From Sporanaerobacter acetigenes DSM 13106 (lineage in GTDB: Bacteria; Bacillota; Clostridia; Tissierellales; Sporanaerobacteraceae), in contig NZ_FQXR01000010.1 of the NCBI RefSeq assembly GCF_900130025.1, positions 32,342 through 96,341 on the forward strand: a stretch of 64,000 nt of DNA, in the 5' to 3' direction. Each line of letters starts with the position of its first letter. The stretch's first letter is position 1. Below are positions 8,999-18,112 of this stretch, piece by piece. The position numbers and the translations under genes are program-made. Under the pieces are notes generated by a model. It was not told the DNA's origin. It did not search any database and was given only the letters and a program-made list of their open reading frames with translations.

Positions 8999-10174
8999 TT
9001 AGTCTAACAAATAATCTACAATTTTTACAATTTCTTTATCTTTTACGTAAACTCTAGGAACTCTTCTTCCAACCATGCACAATACTTCATAACTTATGGT
9101 ACCTAATGTTTTAGCTACTTCGTCAATGTGAGGAGAACCAAAACTTCCATCTCCAAATAAAATTACTTCATCTCCTATATGAACATTTTCTACATCTGTC
9201 ACATCAATCATAGACTGATCCATACATATTTTACCTACTACAGGTGCTCTTTGCCCTTTTATTGCCACTTCAGATTTTGAAGTTAAAAGTCTTGTAAATC
9301 CATCTGCATATCCTATAGGGATAGTAGCTATTTTACTTTCTCTTTCTGTAACAAATATTTGGCCATAACTGATTCCAGTTCCCTTTGGAACTACTTTAAT
9401 ATTTGATATTTCGGCTTTTAATGTCATGGCAGGTTTTAACTTTACTTTCTCTTTAATTACTTCGTCAGATGGGTAGAGACCATAAAGCATTATACCGCCC
9501 CTCACCATATTTAAATTGTATTCTGGCAAATCAATAATAGCAGCACTGTTTGAAGCATGTTTAATGGGAATGTTTAAGCCTTTATTTCCCAATTCTTTTA
9601 TAGTCCATTGAAATTTTTCATATTGCTCTATTGTAAAAGTTTTATCTAATTCGTCTGCTTTTGCAAAATGAGTAAATATCCCTTCAACTTCAAGATTTGG
9701 AAGTTTAGCTATATTTACTATTTCTTCAATAGACTTTTCATCTGGCCTAAACCCTATTCTTCCCATGCCTGAATCAATTTTTATATGGACTTTAGCTTTT
9801 CTTTTTAATTTTACAGCTGCATCTGATAAGAATTTTGCACTTTCCATATTGTAAATAGTTTCAGTTATATCTTCTTCTACCGCTATATGATATTGTGAAT
9901 TTTTGATATATCCTAATATAAGTATTGGTGCATTAATACCAGCTCTCCTCAACTCTATTGCTTCTCCTAATGTGGCTACCGCTAAATAGCAAGCCCCATT
10001 TTTAAGAAAAACTTTAGAAGTTTCAATGGAACCATGACCATATGCATTGGCTTTGACAACAGCCATGACTGATATATCCTCTCTGACAATTCTTCTCACT
10101 TCTCTCATATTGTGAGCTAAATTATCTAAATCTATTTCAGCCCATGCTGGTCGAATATCTTCTAAACCCTTCAA
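8999..10174 (-). CDS. alr: Alanine racemase
   Basis: Interconverts L- and D-alanine for peptidoglycan synthesis, PLP-dependent and cytoplasmic. Length 391 residues is normal. The PLP lysine is K41 in VMAVVKANAYGHG, and the opposite catalytic tyrosine is in the ISYGQIF block near residue 270; GRIGFRP and MDQSMIDVTD are also conserved family blocks. The start is TTG with AAGGGGGCA upstream. It follows the lipoprotein and AcpS-NnrD genes and precedes mazEF, an order common in clostridia. Confidence 0.96.
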   Translation of the reverse strand: MKGLEDIRPAWAEIDLDNLAHNMREVRRIVREDISVMAVVKANAYGHGSIETSKVFLKNGACYLAVATLGEAIELRRAGINAPILILGYIKNSQYHIAVEEDITETIYNMESAKFLSDAAVKLKRKAKVHIKIDSGMGRIGFRPDEKSIEEIVNIAKLPNLEVEGIFTHFAKADELDKTFTIEQYEKFQWTIKELGNKGLNIPIKHASNSAAIIDLPEYNLNMVRGGIMLYGLYPSDEVIKEKVKLKPAMTLKAEISNIKVVPKGTGISYGQIFVTERESKIATIPIGYADGFTRLLTSKSEVAIKGQRAPVVGKICMDQSMIDVTDVENVHIGDEVILFGDGSFGSPHIDEVAKTLGTISYEVLCMVGRRVPRVYVKDKEIVKIVDYLLD

Positions 10175-10189
10175 TTTCAGTTTGCCCCC

Positions 10190-10795
10190 TTATATGTCAG
10201 TATCTAACAAGACATCATAATTGAACTGTTCATAAAAAATCTCAGTATTTACTTCCCCCTCTTTATTTAAAATTTCCAACTTATATGGAGTAAAATCTTT
10301 TTTATTTATCCAAGCTTTTTCACTCCATCTATACTTGTTTTGAGCTGGTATGTCAATACTAAATATTATGTACTCTTCCCTGCCTATTTTTTCTGTTTGA
10401 AATTCAGGTTCTTCTAAAAGACTTAAGTTCATGAAAAAGTTACCTATAAAAAAATCCTTGTTGAGTGAGTTTATGCTTTTCATAGAAATGGTTTGACTTA
10501 TATTGGGATGTTTTAAAAAAATTTGAGAGCCATCATATATAATTATACACCCAAAACTTTCTTTTGGCTCAATAATTTCTAATTTAATTTTATCTGGTTT
10601 TATAAAAGTTTCTTTATATTTATATTTTGATTGTCCCTTGTTGCTCTTAACTACTATGGTTGATATACCTTCATAGTTTTTAAAATCTTTTAGGGTTTTG
10701 TTCATATCATCTAAAACAATTTCATCAGTTGGTCTATTGCAAGAAGTCATTAGTATGGAAACAACTAATACCAAACCAACCAATATTTTTTTCAT
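10190..10795 (-). CDS. LolA-like sorting lipoprotein
   Basis: A 201-residue lipoprotein: a basic start, a hydrophobic stretch and the lipobox LMTSC with the lipidated Cys at residue 19. The mature part reads like the LolA/outer-membrane-lipoprotein-sorting fold found also in Firmicutes (YEGISTIVVKSNKGQSKYKYKE, KIKLEIIEP, WINKKDFTPYKLEI). In Gram-positives these are membrane-anchored and of unsettled function. It is placed 15 bases before alr and 19 bases after acpS-nnrD, so it is part of the same transcription unit. Confidence 0.75.
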   Translation of the reverse strand: MKKILVGLVLVVSILMTSCNRPTDEIVLDDMNKTLKDFKNYEGISTIVVKSNKGQSKYKYKETFIKPDKIKLEIIEPKESFGCIIIYDGSQIFLKHPNISQTISMKSINSLNKDFFIGNFFMNLSLLEEPEFQTEKIGREEYIIFSIDIPAQNKYRWSEKAWINKKDFTPYKLEILNKEGEVNTEIFYEQFNYDVLLDTDI

Positions 10796-10814
10796 TAAAA
10801 TATCCCAACCTTTT

Positions 10815-12062
10815 TTAAAATACTTGAAGAGTTTTAATAGCCTGTGGAATATATTCTATTATATCTCTGGCAATTAAACCATATTCACCTTTTTCCATTT
10901 CTGCCAAATCTCCAGCTAATCCGTGACAATATACTCCTAAAATAGCTGAATTTAAAACTTCAATACCTTGGCCTATAAAGCTAGTTATCATACCTGTCAA
11001 TACATCTCCACTTCCTGCCGTTGCCATTCCAGGATTTCCTGTACAATTCATGTAAATTTCTCCACTTTCTGTAGATACCAGTGTATTTGAACCTTTTAAA
11101 ACTGTAATTATATTATACTTTTGAGAAGTTTCTTTGCAGTATTTTTCTCTATTTTTCTGTATTTCACCTGTATTTATGTCAACAAGCCTTGATAGTTCTC
11201 CTGGATGAGGTGTAATAATAGTATTTTTTCTATTCACAAGAATATTTGGATTTTGAGAAATGCAATTTAATCCATCTGCATCCAGTACAATTGGTTTTTC
11301 CGTTCCTTTAAGTATTTCTTCCACTACTCTATTCGTTTCAAAATTCACTCCCAAACCAGGTCCTAATCCAACTGCATCTAAATTCTCAATGATTCCCATC
11401 AATTCTTCTATGGATTCTAGCGAAAAATAGCCTTTCTCACAATCTTCAACAGGTACAACTATAGCTTCTGTAAGTTTTATGGATACAATAGAAGCTAAGG
11501 ATTTAGGAACTATGGTGTAAACAAGTCCACTTCCACTTCTTAAAGCTGCTTGACTGGCTAGACAAGGTGCCCCTGTCATACCAGAACTTCCTGCAATTAT
11601 TCCTATTCTTCCATAAGTTCCTTTATGACTATTTTTTTCTCTTTTAGGAAGTAATGCTTTTATTTTTTCGTCACATTTAAAATGAATTTTCCCTTCTCCA
11701 ACAGCTACAGCTACAGCATATTCTTTTTCGTGACTTATAGATAAATGTATATTTTCTATCCCTTTTTTCTTCATAAGTTCCAAAGCCTTTCCATTAAAGT
11801 TCACAATTGGCTTGTCAAATTCATCATGGTCAATTTCTATTTCCTTTAAACCTACCTTTCCTATACCTGTCCCAAATACTTTGCTTACTGCCTCTTTCGA
11901 GGCAAACATTCCTCCGATTGTCCTATGATTTTCATTTTTATATCTTATATATTCAATTTCTTTAGTTGTAAAAACCTTATTTAAAAAGCCTTCTTTGCTC
12001 TTATTTAAAATTTTTTCTATTCTTTCTACTTGAACAATATCTACTCCTATACCTTGAATCAT
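10815..12062 (-). CDS. acpS-nnrD: Fused holo-ACP synthase and NAD(P)HX dehydratase
   Basis: A 415-residue two-domain protein. Residues 1-125 are AcpS: IGVDIVQVERIE with the Mg-binding Asp, FTTKEIEYI, and GGMFASKEAVSKVFGTG with the second metal ligand; it transfers 4'-phosphopantetheine to acyl carrier protein. Residues 135-410 are the ADP/ATP-dependent NAD(P)H-hydrate dehydratase NnrD (ribokinase-like): GIIAGSSGMTGAPCLASQAA, NTIITPHPGELSRL and GNPGMATAGSGDVLTGMI with the catalytic Asp. The NnrE epimerase domain usually joined to NnrD is absent, so AcpS takes its place. I see no stop or frameshift between the domains. A gene next to alr in this order is common, the fusion less so. Confidence 0.93.
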   Translation of the reverse strand: MIQGIGVDIVQVERIEKILNKSKEGFLNKVFTTKEIEYIRYKNENHRTIGGMFASKEAVSKVFGTGIGKVGLKEIEIDHDEFDKPIVNFNGKALELMKKKGIENIHLSISHEKEYAVAVAVGEGKIHFKCDEKIKALLPKREKNSHKGTYGRIGIIAGSSGMTGAPCLASQAALRSGSGLVYTIVPKSLASIVSIKLTEAIVVPVEDCEKGYFSLESIEELMGIIENLDAVGLGPGLGVNFETNRVVEEILKGTEKPIVLDADGLNCISQNPNILVNRKNTIITPHPGELSRLVDINTGEIQKNREKYCKETSQKYNIITVLKGSNTLVSTESGEIYMNCTGNPGMATAGSGDVLTGMITSFIGQGIEVLNSAILGVYCHGLAGDLAEMEKGEYGLIARDIIEYIPQAIKTLQVF

Positions 12063-12076
12063 ATGCTCTTTCCCTT

Positions 12077-12340
12077 CTATTTAAAAATGTCTAGAATTCC
12101 TTTGTCTAAGGAAATTCCAAATAGTCTTGCCATCACTTGTACAAATTGTACCAAAAAATAAATAAGCCCTATAAAAAATATAGCTACAAAAAACAATTTT
12201 ATTCCTGTATCCAATTTTTCACTTATTTCAGTATTTTTCTTTTTTAAGATTTTATTATATATAATTGATGAAAAAAAATTAAAAAATATTTCTAACACTC
12301 CAATTACAAGAAGTACTAGAAAAAATATCTTGATTTTCAT
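12077..12340 (-). CDS. Hypothetical two-helix membrane protein
   Basis: An 87-residue protein with transmembrane helices near residues 4-24 and 47-70, separated by a basic/charged loop (KILKKKNTEISEKLD). A strong AAAGGAGA precedes the ATG. No family recognised. It lies 12 bases from a coiled-coil gene upstream and 14 bases from acpS-nnrD downstream, so it is co-transcribed with both. Confidence 0.6.
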   Translation of the reverse strand: MKIKIFFLVLLVIGVLEIFFNFFSSIIYNKILKKKNTEISEKLDTGIKLFFVAIFFIGLIYFLVQFVQVMARLFGISLDKGILDIFK

Positions 12341-12352
12341 ATATTCTCCTTT

Positions 12353-12955
12353 CTAATCTAGTATTTGCTTGTCTAACTTCTCCATTTCTTTGCTCCCAAG
12401 CATTCCATGTAAAAAAGTATATGTACCACTTACCCATTCTTCATAATCATGTTTTTCATTTATAAGTTCTTTTAATCTTTCTTTAAGTTCTTCAAGTTCT
12501 TCTGTAGTTTCTTCTAGCTTCTTTTCCTTTATTTTTAATTCCCTATAACCATATTTGACTGTAGCCTTCAAAAGTTCATAATTTGCTTCTCTTATTTGTT
12601 TGGGTATGGTTTCCAACTGAAAAGTTAAATCATCTAATTTATCATTTATTTCGTATATTTTCCCACTATATTCATCTAGTAGAGATACCGATTCTACTTT
12701 TTCCTCATTGTTTACAGCATCGGATATTCCCAATATCATCTTCATACATTTCAATTTTTCTTTTTGCAAACTAGAAATTTCATTTTCAATTTTTTTTTGT
12801 TCTTTTAAAAGCTCTTCCAATTCTTCTTTATGATTTATTATATATTTATCATCTACATCAGAAAATAATTTTATCCAATTTTCGTCTTCTATTAATATGG
12901 GAATTTTATTTTTAAGAATTATATTCTCATCTAAATCTATATCTTTTGAAAACAT
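12353..12955 (-). CDS. Hypothetical coiled-coil protein
   Basis: A 200-residue, charged and almost wholly helical protein. Heptad-like runs are seen near residues 40-70 (EELEELLKEQKKIENEISSL) and 130-170 (IKEKKLEETTEELEELKERL). There is no signal peptide or membrane segment. GGGAGGT precedes the ATG. It is the first gene of the minus-strand block running to mazF. Function unknown. Confidence 0.6.
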   Translation of the reverse strand: MFSKDIDLDENIILKNKIPILIEDENWIKLFSDVDDKYIINHKEELEELLKEQKKIENEISSLQKEKLKCMKMILGISDAVNNEEKVESVSLLDEYSGKIYEINDKLDDLTFQLETIPKQIREANYELLKATVKYGYRELKIKEKKLEETTEELEELKERLKELINEKHDYEEWVSGTYTFLHGMLGSKEMEKLDKQILD

Positions 12956-13139
12956 TTTTCCAACCTCCCTTATTTAGATTATACTATATTTTATAATCTA
13001 TTTTAAATAAGATTTTAGGGCTATTTGTTTGAATTTGTTCTAATATTGAAATAATGCTCTTTATCTCCAATATAGAAATAATTCATCTGTTGATATATAA
13101 TATTTGATGACTCTAAATTTTACTTCAAAGGATGATTAT

Positions 13140-14396
13140 ATGAAAAGAGAATATTATTCTTTTAGAGATAAATTAGTTAATTATAATATAAATGTTAATA
13201 TTGTAAATGGGATTTTAGCTACTATAGCATTAAATTTAGTCAATCCTTATTTTGCAAAGTTTGCTGAGAGATTGGGTGCTACAGACTATGAAATTGCTTA
13301 CTTAACCAGCTTGCCTCATTTCGTAAGTATATTTGCATTTATTCCTGGAGCTATTCTCATAGAAAGCTATAAAGATAAGAAAAAAATTACTGGCTCCATC
13401 ATGACTATTCATAAACTTTTTTATATACTATTGGCCTGTGTCCCATTTTTTAAAGGCGTAAACCAAGCCACTTTATTTGTAATGCTAATAGGACTTATGA
13501 ATTTGCCTGGTTCCATTGGGACTATGGGTTTTCAATCCAGTATAGGGGATATATTTTTTCCTGAAGACAGAGGAAGGGCCATGGGCCTTAGAAATAGGTA
13601 TGCTACCATATTTGGCATGATGGTTACCTTTTTATCTGGAGAACTCCTCACAAGAGTTCCTAAAACAAATGAAGATGCTATTCATTTGTATCAAATATTT
13701 TTTGCCATAGCATTTCTTGTATCTATGGGAGAAGTTGTATCCTACTTTAAATTTAGAGGAATGAAGAAAAAGAAAAGCAAAGATAAGCATTATATAGACT
13801 GTCTAAAGGAAACTTTGAAAAACATACCAAAAGAAAAAGATTTTATTCTTTTTTCTCTTTGCTCTATTTTCTTTCACATAGGATGGATGGGCGCTCAGCC
13901 ACTATTTAGCATATATTCTATAAAGGTTCTGAAAGCCAATGAAATTTGGCTTAGTGCCCTTTCCATAGCCAGCAGTATTTCATCTATTATAGCATATACA
14001 AAATGGGCAAAATTTGCTGACAAAAAAGGAAATAGTCTAGCTTTAAGTATTGCCATAATGGGTATGGGAATAACTCCTATATTGTATGCACTATCCAATT
14101 CTATAAAACAATTAGTAATATTCAATGTAATTGTAGGCATTTCTGTAGCAGGCACTAATTTGATACTTTTTAATATATTGTTAGAAGTAACACCAAAGAA
14201 AAATAGGACTATATATATAGCCGTGTACAATACTTTTATAGCCATAATATCTGCCATAGCTCCAATACTTGGCATTGCAATAAAAGATGCAACCAGTATA
14301 AAAGTTGCATTAGTGATTATAGGAATCTTGAGATTTATAGCAAGTATATTCTTCTTCATGAGGGACAAGCACAACAAGAAAAATTCTTATGCATAA
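13140..14396 (+). CDS. MFS transporter
   Basis: A 418-residue major facilitator with about twelve transmembrane helices. The family loop between helices 2 and 3 appears degenerate (IESYKDKKKITGSIM), and a charged central loop (KFRGMKKKKSKDKH) separates the two halves. The start at 13140 is chosen because AAAGGA lies 7 bases before it; the 12 codons read further upstream have no such site. Opposite in direction to its left neighbours. Substrate unknown; it resembles the sugar/drug-type MFS proteins of clostridia more than any specific family I can name. Confidence 0.8.
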   Translation: MKREYYSFRDKLVNYNINVNIVNGILATIALNLVNPYFAKFAERLGATDYEIAYLTSLPHFVSIFAFIPGAILIESYKDKKKITGSIMTIHKLFYILLACVPFFKGVNQATLFVMLIGLMNLPGSIGTMGFQSSIGDIFFPEDRGRAMGLRNRYATIFGMMVTFLSGELLTRVPKTNEDAIHLYQIFFAIAFLVSMGEVVSYFKFRGMKKKKSKDKHYIDCLKETLKNIPKEKDFILFSLCSIFFHIGWMGAQPLFSIYSIKVLKANEIWLSALSIASSISSIIAYTKWAKFADKKGNSLALSIAIMGMGITPILYALSNSIKQLVIFNVIVGISVAGTNLILFNILLEVTPKKNRTIYIAVYNTFIAIISAIAPILGIAIKDATSIKVALVIIGILRFIASIFFFMRDKHNKKNSYA

Positions 14397-14403
14397 CACA
14401 ATG

Positions 14404-14419
14404 ACACAAGAGGATGGTT
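14404..14419. repeat. Decayed half-copy of the 15.2-kb palindrome
   Basis: ACACAAGAGGATGGTT matches the arm of the palindrome at 15223 with two substitutions in 16 bases, and lacks the second arm. It lies in the 86-base gap after the MFS gene. Probably a relic of the same element family. Confidence 0.45.
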
Positions 14420-14482
14420 TGGTCTGAACCCCGGCCTTATCTTTAACATATAATATTGTAGATATTGTTGGGAGGCTAGAAA

Positions 14483-14734
14483 ATGATAAATGAAGATATT
14501 TTAAATATTTTGTCTACATCTATTTTCCAAAAAATAATTGACAATGACTTCATAAAAATAGAGCAGCTGAACGCTGCTATAAATTTATTGATAAAAATGA
14601 ATATACCTTTTAGTTTATCTTTCGATCAAGCCACAAGAAGTGAAGAAAAATCAGCCACCCTAACTATAACACTTAATCCTTCTACAAGTATAAGTTTCAC
14701 TATAAATTTTGAAGAAGGGATACATTGCTATTAG
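14483..14734 (+). CDS. Small hypothetical protein
   Basis: An 83-residue protein with GGAGG 7 bases before its ATG. The N-terminal half is helical and acidic, and the C-terminal half has two strands (SATLTITLNPSTSISFTINFE). I do not recognise it. Its stop overlaps the stop of the convergent ferritin-like gene by 4 bases, leaving no room for a terminator between them. Confidence 0.55.
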   Translation: MINEDILNILSTSIFQKIIDNDFIKIEQLNAAINLLIKMNIPFSLSFDQATRSEEKSATLTITLNPSTSISFTINFEEGIHCY

Positions 14735-15159
14735 TCTTCTTCAAATAGTATGGAAATTCTCATGGCATGTTGAGCCTCTACCGTTCTTGTATTAAAAAAT
14801 AAATCTTTTAAATATTTATTTGGAGCCATAAGATATTCTTCTCCATATTTTTTATAATCTCTTGTTTCTGCCAGTACACGTTGTTTTAAAGCATCTTCAT
14901 AGTCAGAAATAACTATTGGTTCTATTGGTCCTGGCATATAATATCTTCCTGTTATCATATAATAGGTTCTTTGAAAATTTTCTGCATGCATTGCTTCATC
15001 TTGGCTAAATCCAAGAATTATTTCTTTTGAAAAATCTGTTGGAGCTAGTTTAGCCAACTCTTTATAATAAGCACTATCTTGAAGTTCATCTTGAATATAC
15101 TCTTCAAGCCTTTTTACAAGCCCAATATAATATCCATAGTCATAATATCCATAATCCAT
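14731..15159 (-). CDS. Ferritin-like domain protein
   Basis: A 142-residue four-helix protein. After a Tyr/Gly-rich start (MDYGYYDYGYY), the helices carry ferritin-like metal ligands: EYIQDELQDSAYYKEL, then DEAMHAENF (the E-x2-H-type pair), ETRDYKKYGEEY, and RTVEAQHAMR with a second E-x2-H. This suggests a di-iron centre for peroxide or oxygen defence, as in rubrerythrin relatives, though no rubredoxin domain is present. AGGAGGTGA precedes the ATG. Confidence 0.75.
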   Translation of the reverse strand: MDYGYYDYGYYIGLVKRLEEYIQDELQDSAYYKELAKLAPTDFSKEIILGFSQDEAMHAENFQRTYYMITGRYYMPGPIEPIVISDYEDALKQRVLAETRDYKKYGEEYLMAPNKYLKDLFFNTRTVEAQHAMRISILFEED

Positions 15160-15222
15160 AAAAAATCACCTCCTAAGTTATCTAATATATAATATTCAAA
15201 TAATCTTAAGAGGTTCTTATAA

Positions 15223-15278
15223 ACACAAGGGGACGGTTCTCCTGTGTTAATTAACACAGGAGAACCGTCCCCTTGTGT
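15223..15278. repeat. 56-bp perfect palindrome (REP/MITE-like)
   Basis: Two perfectly complementary 28-base arms meet without a loop at 15250/15251. The arm reads ACACAAGGGGACGGTTCTCC and ends in TGTGTTAA. Short outer arms AAGAGG (15208-15213) and CCTCTT (15280-15285) flank it. The ACACAAGGGGACGGTTC motif recurs in many clostridial genomes and is associated with REP-type or Y1-transposase elements from general knowledge. In RNA it would form a very long hairpin between the aldolase stop and the ferritin-like gene. Confidence 0.85.
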
Positions 15279-15285
15279 GCCTCTT

Positions 15286-15936
15286 TTATCTCTGACCGTA
15301 TTTATTTAAATAAAAGTCTCTCATGAAATCCACATCACTTTGAGAAAGAGAAACTGCTCCACCAAGTATTTGAGCATATATTGTAGCTTCTGCTGTCTTT
15401 TCTAGTATCAAAGAAATCTTCAATGCTTCTTTTAAATCTCTACCTGCTGACAATGCTCCATGATTAGCTAAAATAACTGCATTTCTGTCCCCTAAGGCTT
15501 TCACTGCATTGTGAGCAAGTTCTATTCCTCCTGGAAGAGCATATTCACTTACTTTCACATCTCCGCCTACTATTTGAACTAAATCTTCTGCAGTTCCTGG
15601 TATTCCTTTTCTAGCTATAGCAAAAGCTGTGCAAAAAGTACTATGAGTGTGAACAACAGCTCCCACATCACTTCTATTTTTGTACACTTCCAAATGTAGA
15701 TTGTACTCAATAGAAGGTTTTCTATTTCCATCTACCAATTCTCCATCCATATTAAGTACTACTATATCTTCTGGTTCCAGTGAATAATAGTCCATTCCGC
15801 TTGGAGTGATAGCTATCAGATTGTCATCTATTCTTCTGCTTATATTTCCCCAAGTTCCTACAACTAAATTAGTTTTAGCCATGTCTATTCCAGTATTTAT
15901 AACTTCTCTTCTCTCTTTTTCATATTTAACTGTCAT
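15286..15936 (-). CDS. Class II aldolase (fuculose-1-phosphate aldolase-like)
   Basis: A 216-residue zinc aldolase of the AraD/FucA family. The zinc site is visible as VVHTHSTF (two His near 93-95) and NHGAL near 158, with the catalytic Glu in KPSIEYNLHLEVY near 75. GGAGGT precedes the ATG. It lies 10 bases after the MTA phosphorylase gene and that follows an MTA/SAH deaminase, so a likely substrate is a 5-substituted ribulose-1-phosphate, as in the DHAP shunt for 5'-deoxynucleosides. The isomerase MtnA that would join the steps is not in the window. Confidence 0.85.
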   Translation of the reverse strand: MTVKYEKERREVINTGIDMAKTNLVVGTWGNISRRIDDNLIAITPSGMDYYSLEPEDIVVLNMDGELVDGNRKPSIEYNLHLEVYKNRSDVGAVVHTHSTFCTAFAIARKGIPGTAEDLVQIVGGDVKVSEYALPGGIELAHNAVKALGDRNAVILANHGALSAGRDLKEALKISLILEKTAEATIYAQILGGAVSLSQSDVDFMRDFYLNKYGQR

Positions 15937-15946
15937 TTCAAACCTC

Positions 15947-16717
15947 CTACAATTTTATAAGGGAATTTTTACATGTACAATGATCTTGATCTAAATTTTT
16001 CATAAATGCACTTATGAACAATTTAGTCACTATCTCTTTTTTTCCTTTCATAGCTCCTTGTATATCATGAATGGTTGTTCCACTAGGCTCTACTCCTGTA
16101 CACCAATTGCTTATGATTCCTACAGCTGCATAGCACATTCCCAATTCCTTTGCAAGTATCACTTCTGGAACATTGGTCATTCCAACTACATCTCCGCCAA
16201 GGATTTTATACATATTTATTTCACTTGCAGTTTCAAATCTAGGTCCTTCGGTGCATACATAAGTCCCTTCGCCTTTTATCTCAACATTTTCTCTATTGGC
16301 AACTCTATAAAAAACTTCTCTTAAATTTTCACAATAGGGATTTGTCATATCTGTATGAATGACTCCCTTCTCCCCACCTTCATAAAATGTAATAGGTCTT
16401 GCCTTTGTAAAATCCATGAAGTCCGTTATGACAACTATATCTCCTGGAGTATATTTTTCATTCATAGAGCCTACTGCTACTGTTGCATAAATATATTTTA
16501 CTCCAATATTTTTTAGTGCCATCATATTGGCTCTATAATTGATTAAATGCGGAGGAACTGAATGACCTTTGCCATGACGAGGTAGAAAAGCTATTTCTTC
16601 TCCATCTATTTTCACTAATTCAATTTCTACTTCTCCATATTCAGTAGAAACCTTTTTTGTGTAGCTTTCCTCTCCTACATCATAAACTCCAGTTCCGCCA
16701 ATTATAGCTTTTTCCAT
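15947..16717 (-). CDS. mtnP: S-methyl-5'-thioadenosine phosphorylase
   Basis: A 256-residue purine nucleoside phosphorylase family member. Conserved blocks: IIGGTGVYDVGE at the N-terminus, PRHGKGHSVPPHLINYRANM near 50-70, YVCTEGPRFETASEI near 165-180 and GDVVGMTNVPEVILAKELGM near 187-206. It cleaves MTA (or another 5'-modified nucleoside) with phosphate. The second of two adjacent ATGs, 16717, is favoured because AGGTG lies 6 bases before it; a TTG five codons upstream would begin inside the ribosome site. MTA rather than inosine as substrate is inferred from family blocks and neighbours. Confidence 0.88.
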   Translation of the reverse strand: MEKAIIGGTGVYDVGEESYTKKVSTEYGEVEIELVKIDGEEIAFLPRHGKGHSVPPHLINYRANMMALKNIGVKYIYATVAVGSMNEKYTPGDIVVITDFMDFTKARPITFYEGGEKGVIHTDMTNPYCENLREVFYRVANRENVEIKGEGTYVCTEGPRFETASEINMYKILGGDVVGMTNVPEVILAKELGMCYAAVGIISNWCTGVEPSGTTIHDIQGAMKGKKEIVTKLFISAFMKNLDQDHCTCKNSLIKL

Positions 16718-16744
16718 CATCTCACCTTCCCTCAAAGTTTTAAA

Positions 16745-18040
16745 TTATCTATTGACTAAACTATGAGCAGCTTTTTCTGCATTGTACATTACTTTTTCTA
16801 TATCAATAGTCTTTAATTCATATTTCTCCATTAAAACTTTGCCATCTACTATTACTGTTTCTACATCTGAAGCTTGACAAGAATATGCAAGAGCTGAAAC
16901 TACATTGTGTCTTGGATAAAGATGAGGTTTATTCATATCAACAAGAATCAAATCAGCTTTTTTCCCAACCTCTATAGATCCAATTTCATCTTCCCAATTA
17001 AGAGCCTTAGCTCCATTTGATGTAGCCATTTCTATAGCTGTAATAGCTGGTATAGATACAGCACTTTCATTTACAGCTTTGTTTATGACAGCTGCCAAAT
17101 TCATTTCTTCAAACATATTCAAATTGTTGTTGCTTGAAGAACCATCAGTACCCAATGCTACATTGACTCCTCTATTTATCATCTTTTCTACAGGAGCAAA
17201 ACCACTAGCAAGTTTTAAATTGCTACCTGGATTGTTTACAACACTTACACCATTTGCACTTAGTATTTCAATATCCTCATCAGATACATGAACACAATGA
17301 GCAGCCAAAGTTGGAATTTCAAATAGTCCCAAATCATATACATGTTTTATTGGCGATTTTTTGTATTGTTCAAAGCTATCTTCAACTTCTTTTTTAGTTT
17401 CAGAAAGATGAATATGTATTCCTGCTCCTAGTTCTTTGGCTAAATCTATGATTTTTTCTAAATAAGCTGGGCTACAAGTATATGGTGCATGAGGTGCAAC
17501 CATGACCTTTATTCTTCCATCAGCTTTTCCGTTCCAATTTTTATATAGATTTTTTGTATAATCCAATTTTTCTTTATTGAGTGCTTCGCTTTCTTCTTCT
17601 ATAGTTCCTCTTGAAAGTACCCCTCTAATTCCTGTTTCTTCCGCTGCCTTTCCCACTTCCTCCATGAAAAAATACATATCTGAAAAACAAGTAATTCCAG
17701 ATTGAATCATCTCAGCAATACTAAGCATTGCTCCCCAATATACATCTTCTTCTGTAAGATTTGCCTCTACTGGCCATATCTTTTGTGTAAGCCACTCATA
17801 AAGAGGTACATCATCTGCATAATTTCTCAAAAGAGACATGGATATATGAGTATGAGCATTTACAAGGCCAGGCATAGCTACTTTATTTTTTCCATCTATA
17901 ACCCTATCAACTTTTAACTCTTCCTTAAGTTCTCCTATATATTGAATTTTATCTCCTTCTATATAAATATTTGTATCTTCAATTGGCTCTTTTTTAGCTC
18001 CCATTGGCAATAAAGTTACATTTTTAATTAAAATACTCAT
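16745..18040 (-). CDS. mtaD: MTA/SAH deaminase (amidohydrolase)
   Basis: A 431-residue amidohydrolase of the S-adenosylhomocysteine/methylthioadenosine deaminase type. Metal ligands: [10 protein letters not shown] near 60-69, [13 protein letters not shown] near 205-217, [14 protein letters not shown] near 240-253 and the Asp of [15 protein letters not shown] near 295-309. It would deaminate MTA or SAH to the inosine derivatives. ATG 18040 has AGGAGG 6-7 bases upstream; the frame continues 21 codons further without one. It is the first gene of the three-gene MTA set. Confidence 0.88.
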   Translation of the reverse strand: MSILIKNVTLLPMGAKKEPIEDTNIYIEGDKIQYIGELKEELKVDRVIDGKNKVAMPGLVNAHTHISMSLLRNYADDVPLYEWLTQKIWPVEANLTEEDVYWGAMLSIAEMIQSGITCFSDMYFFMEEVGKAAEETGIRGVLSRGTIEEESEALNKEKLDYTKNLYKNWNGKADGRIKVMVAPHAPYTCSPAYLEKIIDLAKELGAGIHIHLSETKKEVEDSFEQYKKSPIKHVYDLGLFEIPTLAAHCVHVSDEDIEILSANGVSVVNNPGSNLKLASGFAPVEKMINRGVNVALGTDGSSSNNNLNMFEEMNLAAVINKAVNESAVSIPAITAIEMATSNGAKALNWEDEIGSIEVGKKADLILVDMNKPHLYPRHNVVSALAYSCQASDVETVIVDGKVLMEKYELKTIDIEKVMYNAEKAAHSLVNR

Positions 18041-18112
18041 AAAAAAACCTCCTTTTTTGTTCTTAAATTTAGTATACCATAATATGTCTTTGTTTGAAAA
18101 CAAAAAGAGAAG

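Noticed and set aside
13895..14377. 160-codon minus-strand frame
   Set aside because: Lies wholly inside the MFS gene; composition mirrors the hydrophobic helices of the real gene.
15223..15278. Ordinary terminator after the aldolase gene
   Set aside because: Perfect 28-bp arms with no loop and no T-run do not fit an intrinsic terminator, though it may still affect transcription.
18041..18112. SAM or SAH riboswitch before the MTA operon
   Set aside because: The gap is only about 70 bases and shows no conserved riboswitch core.
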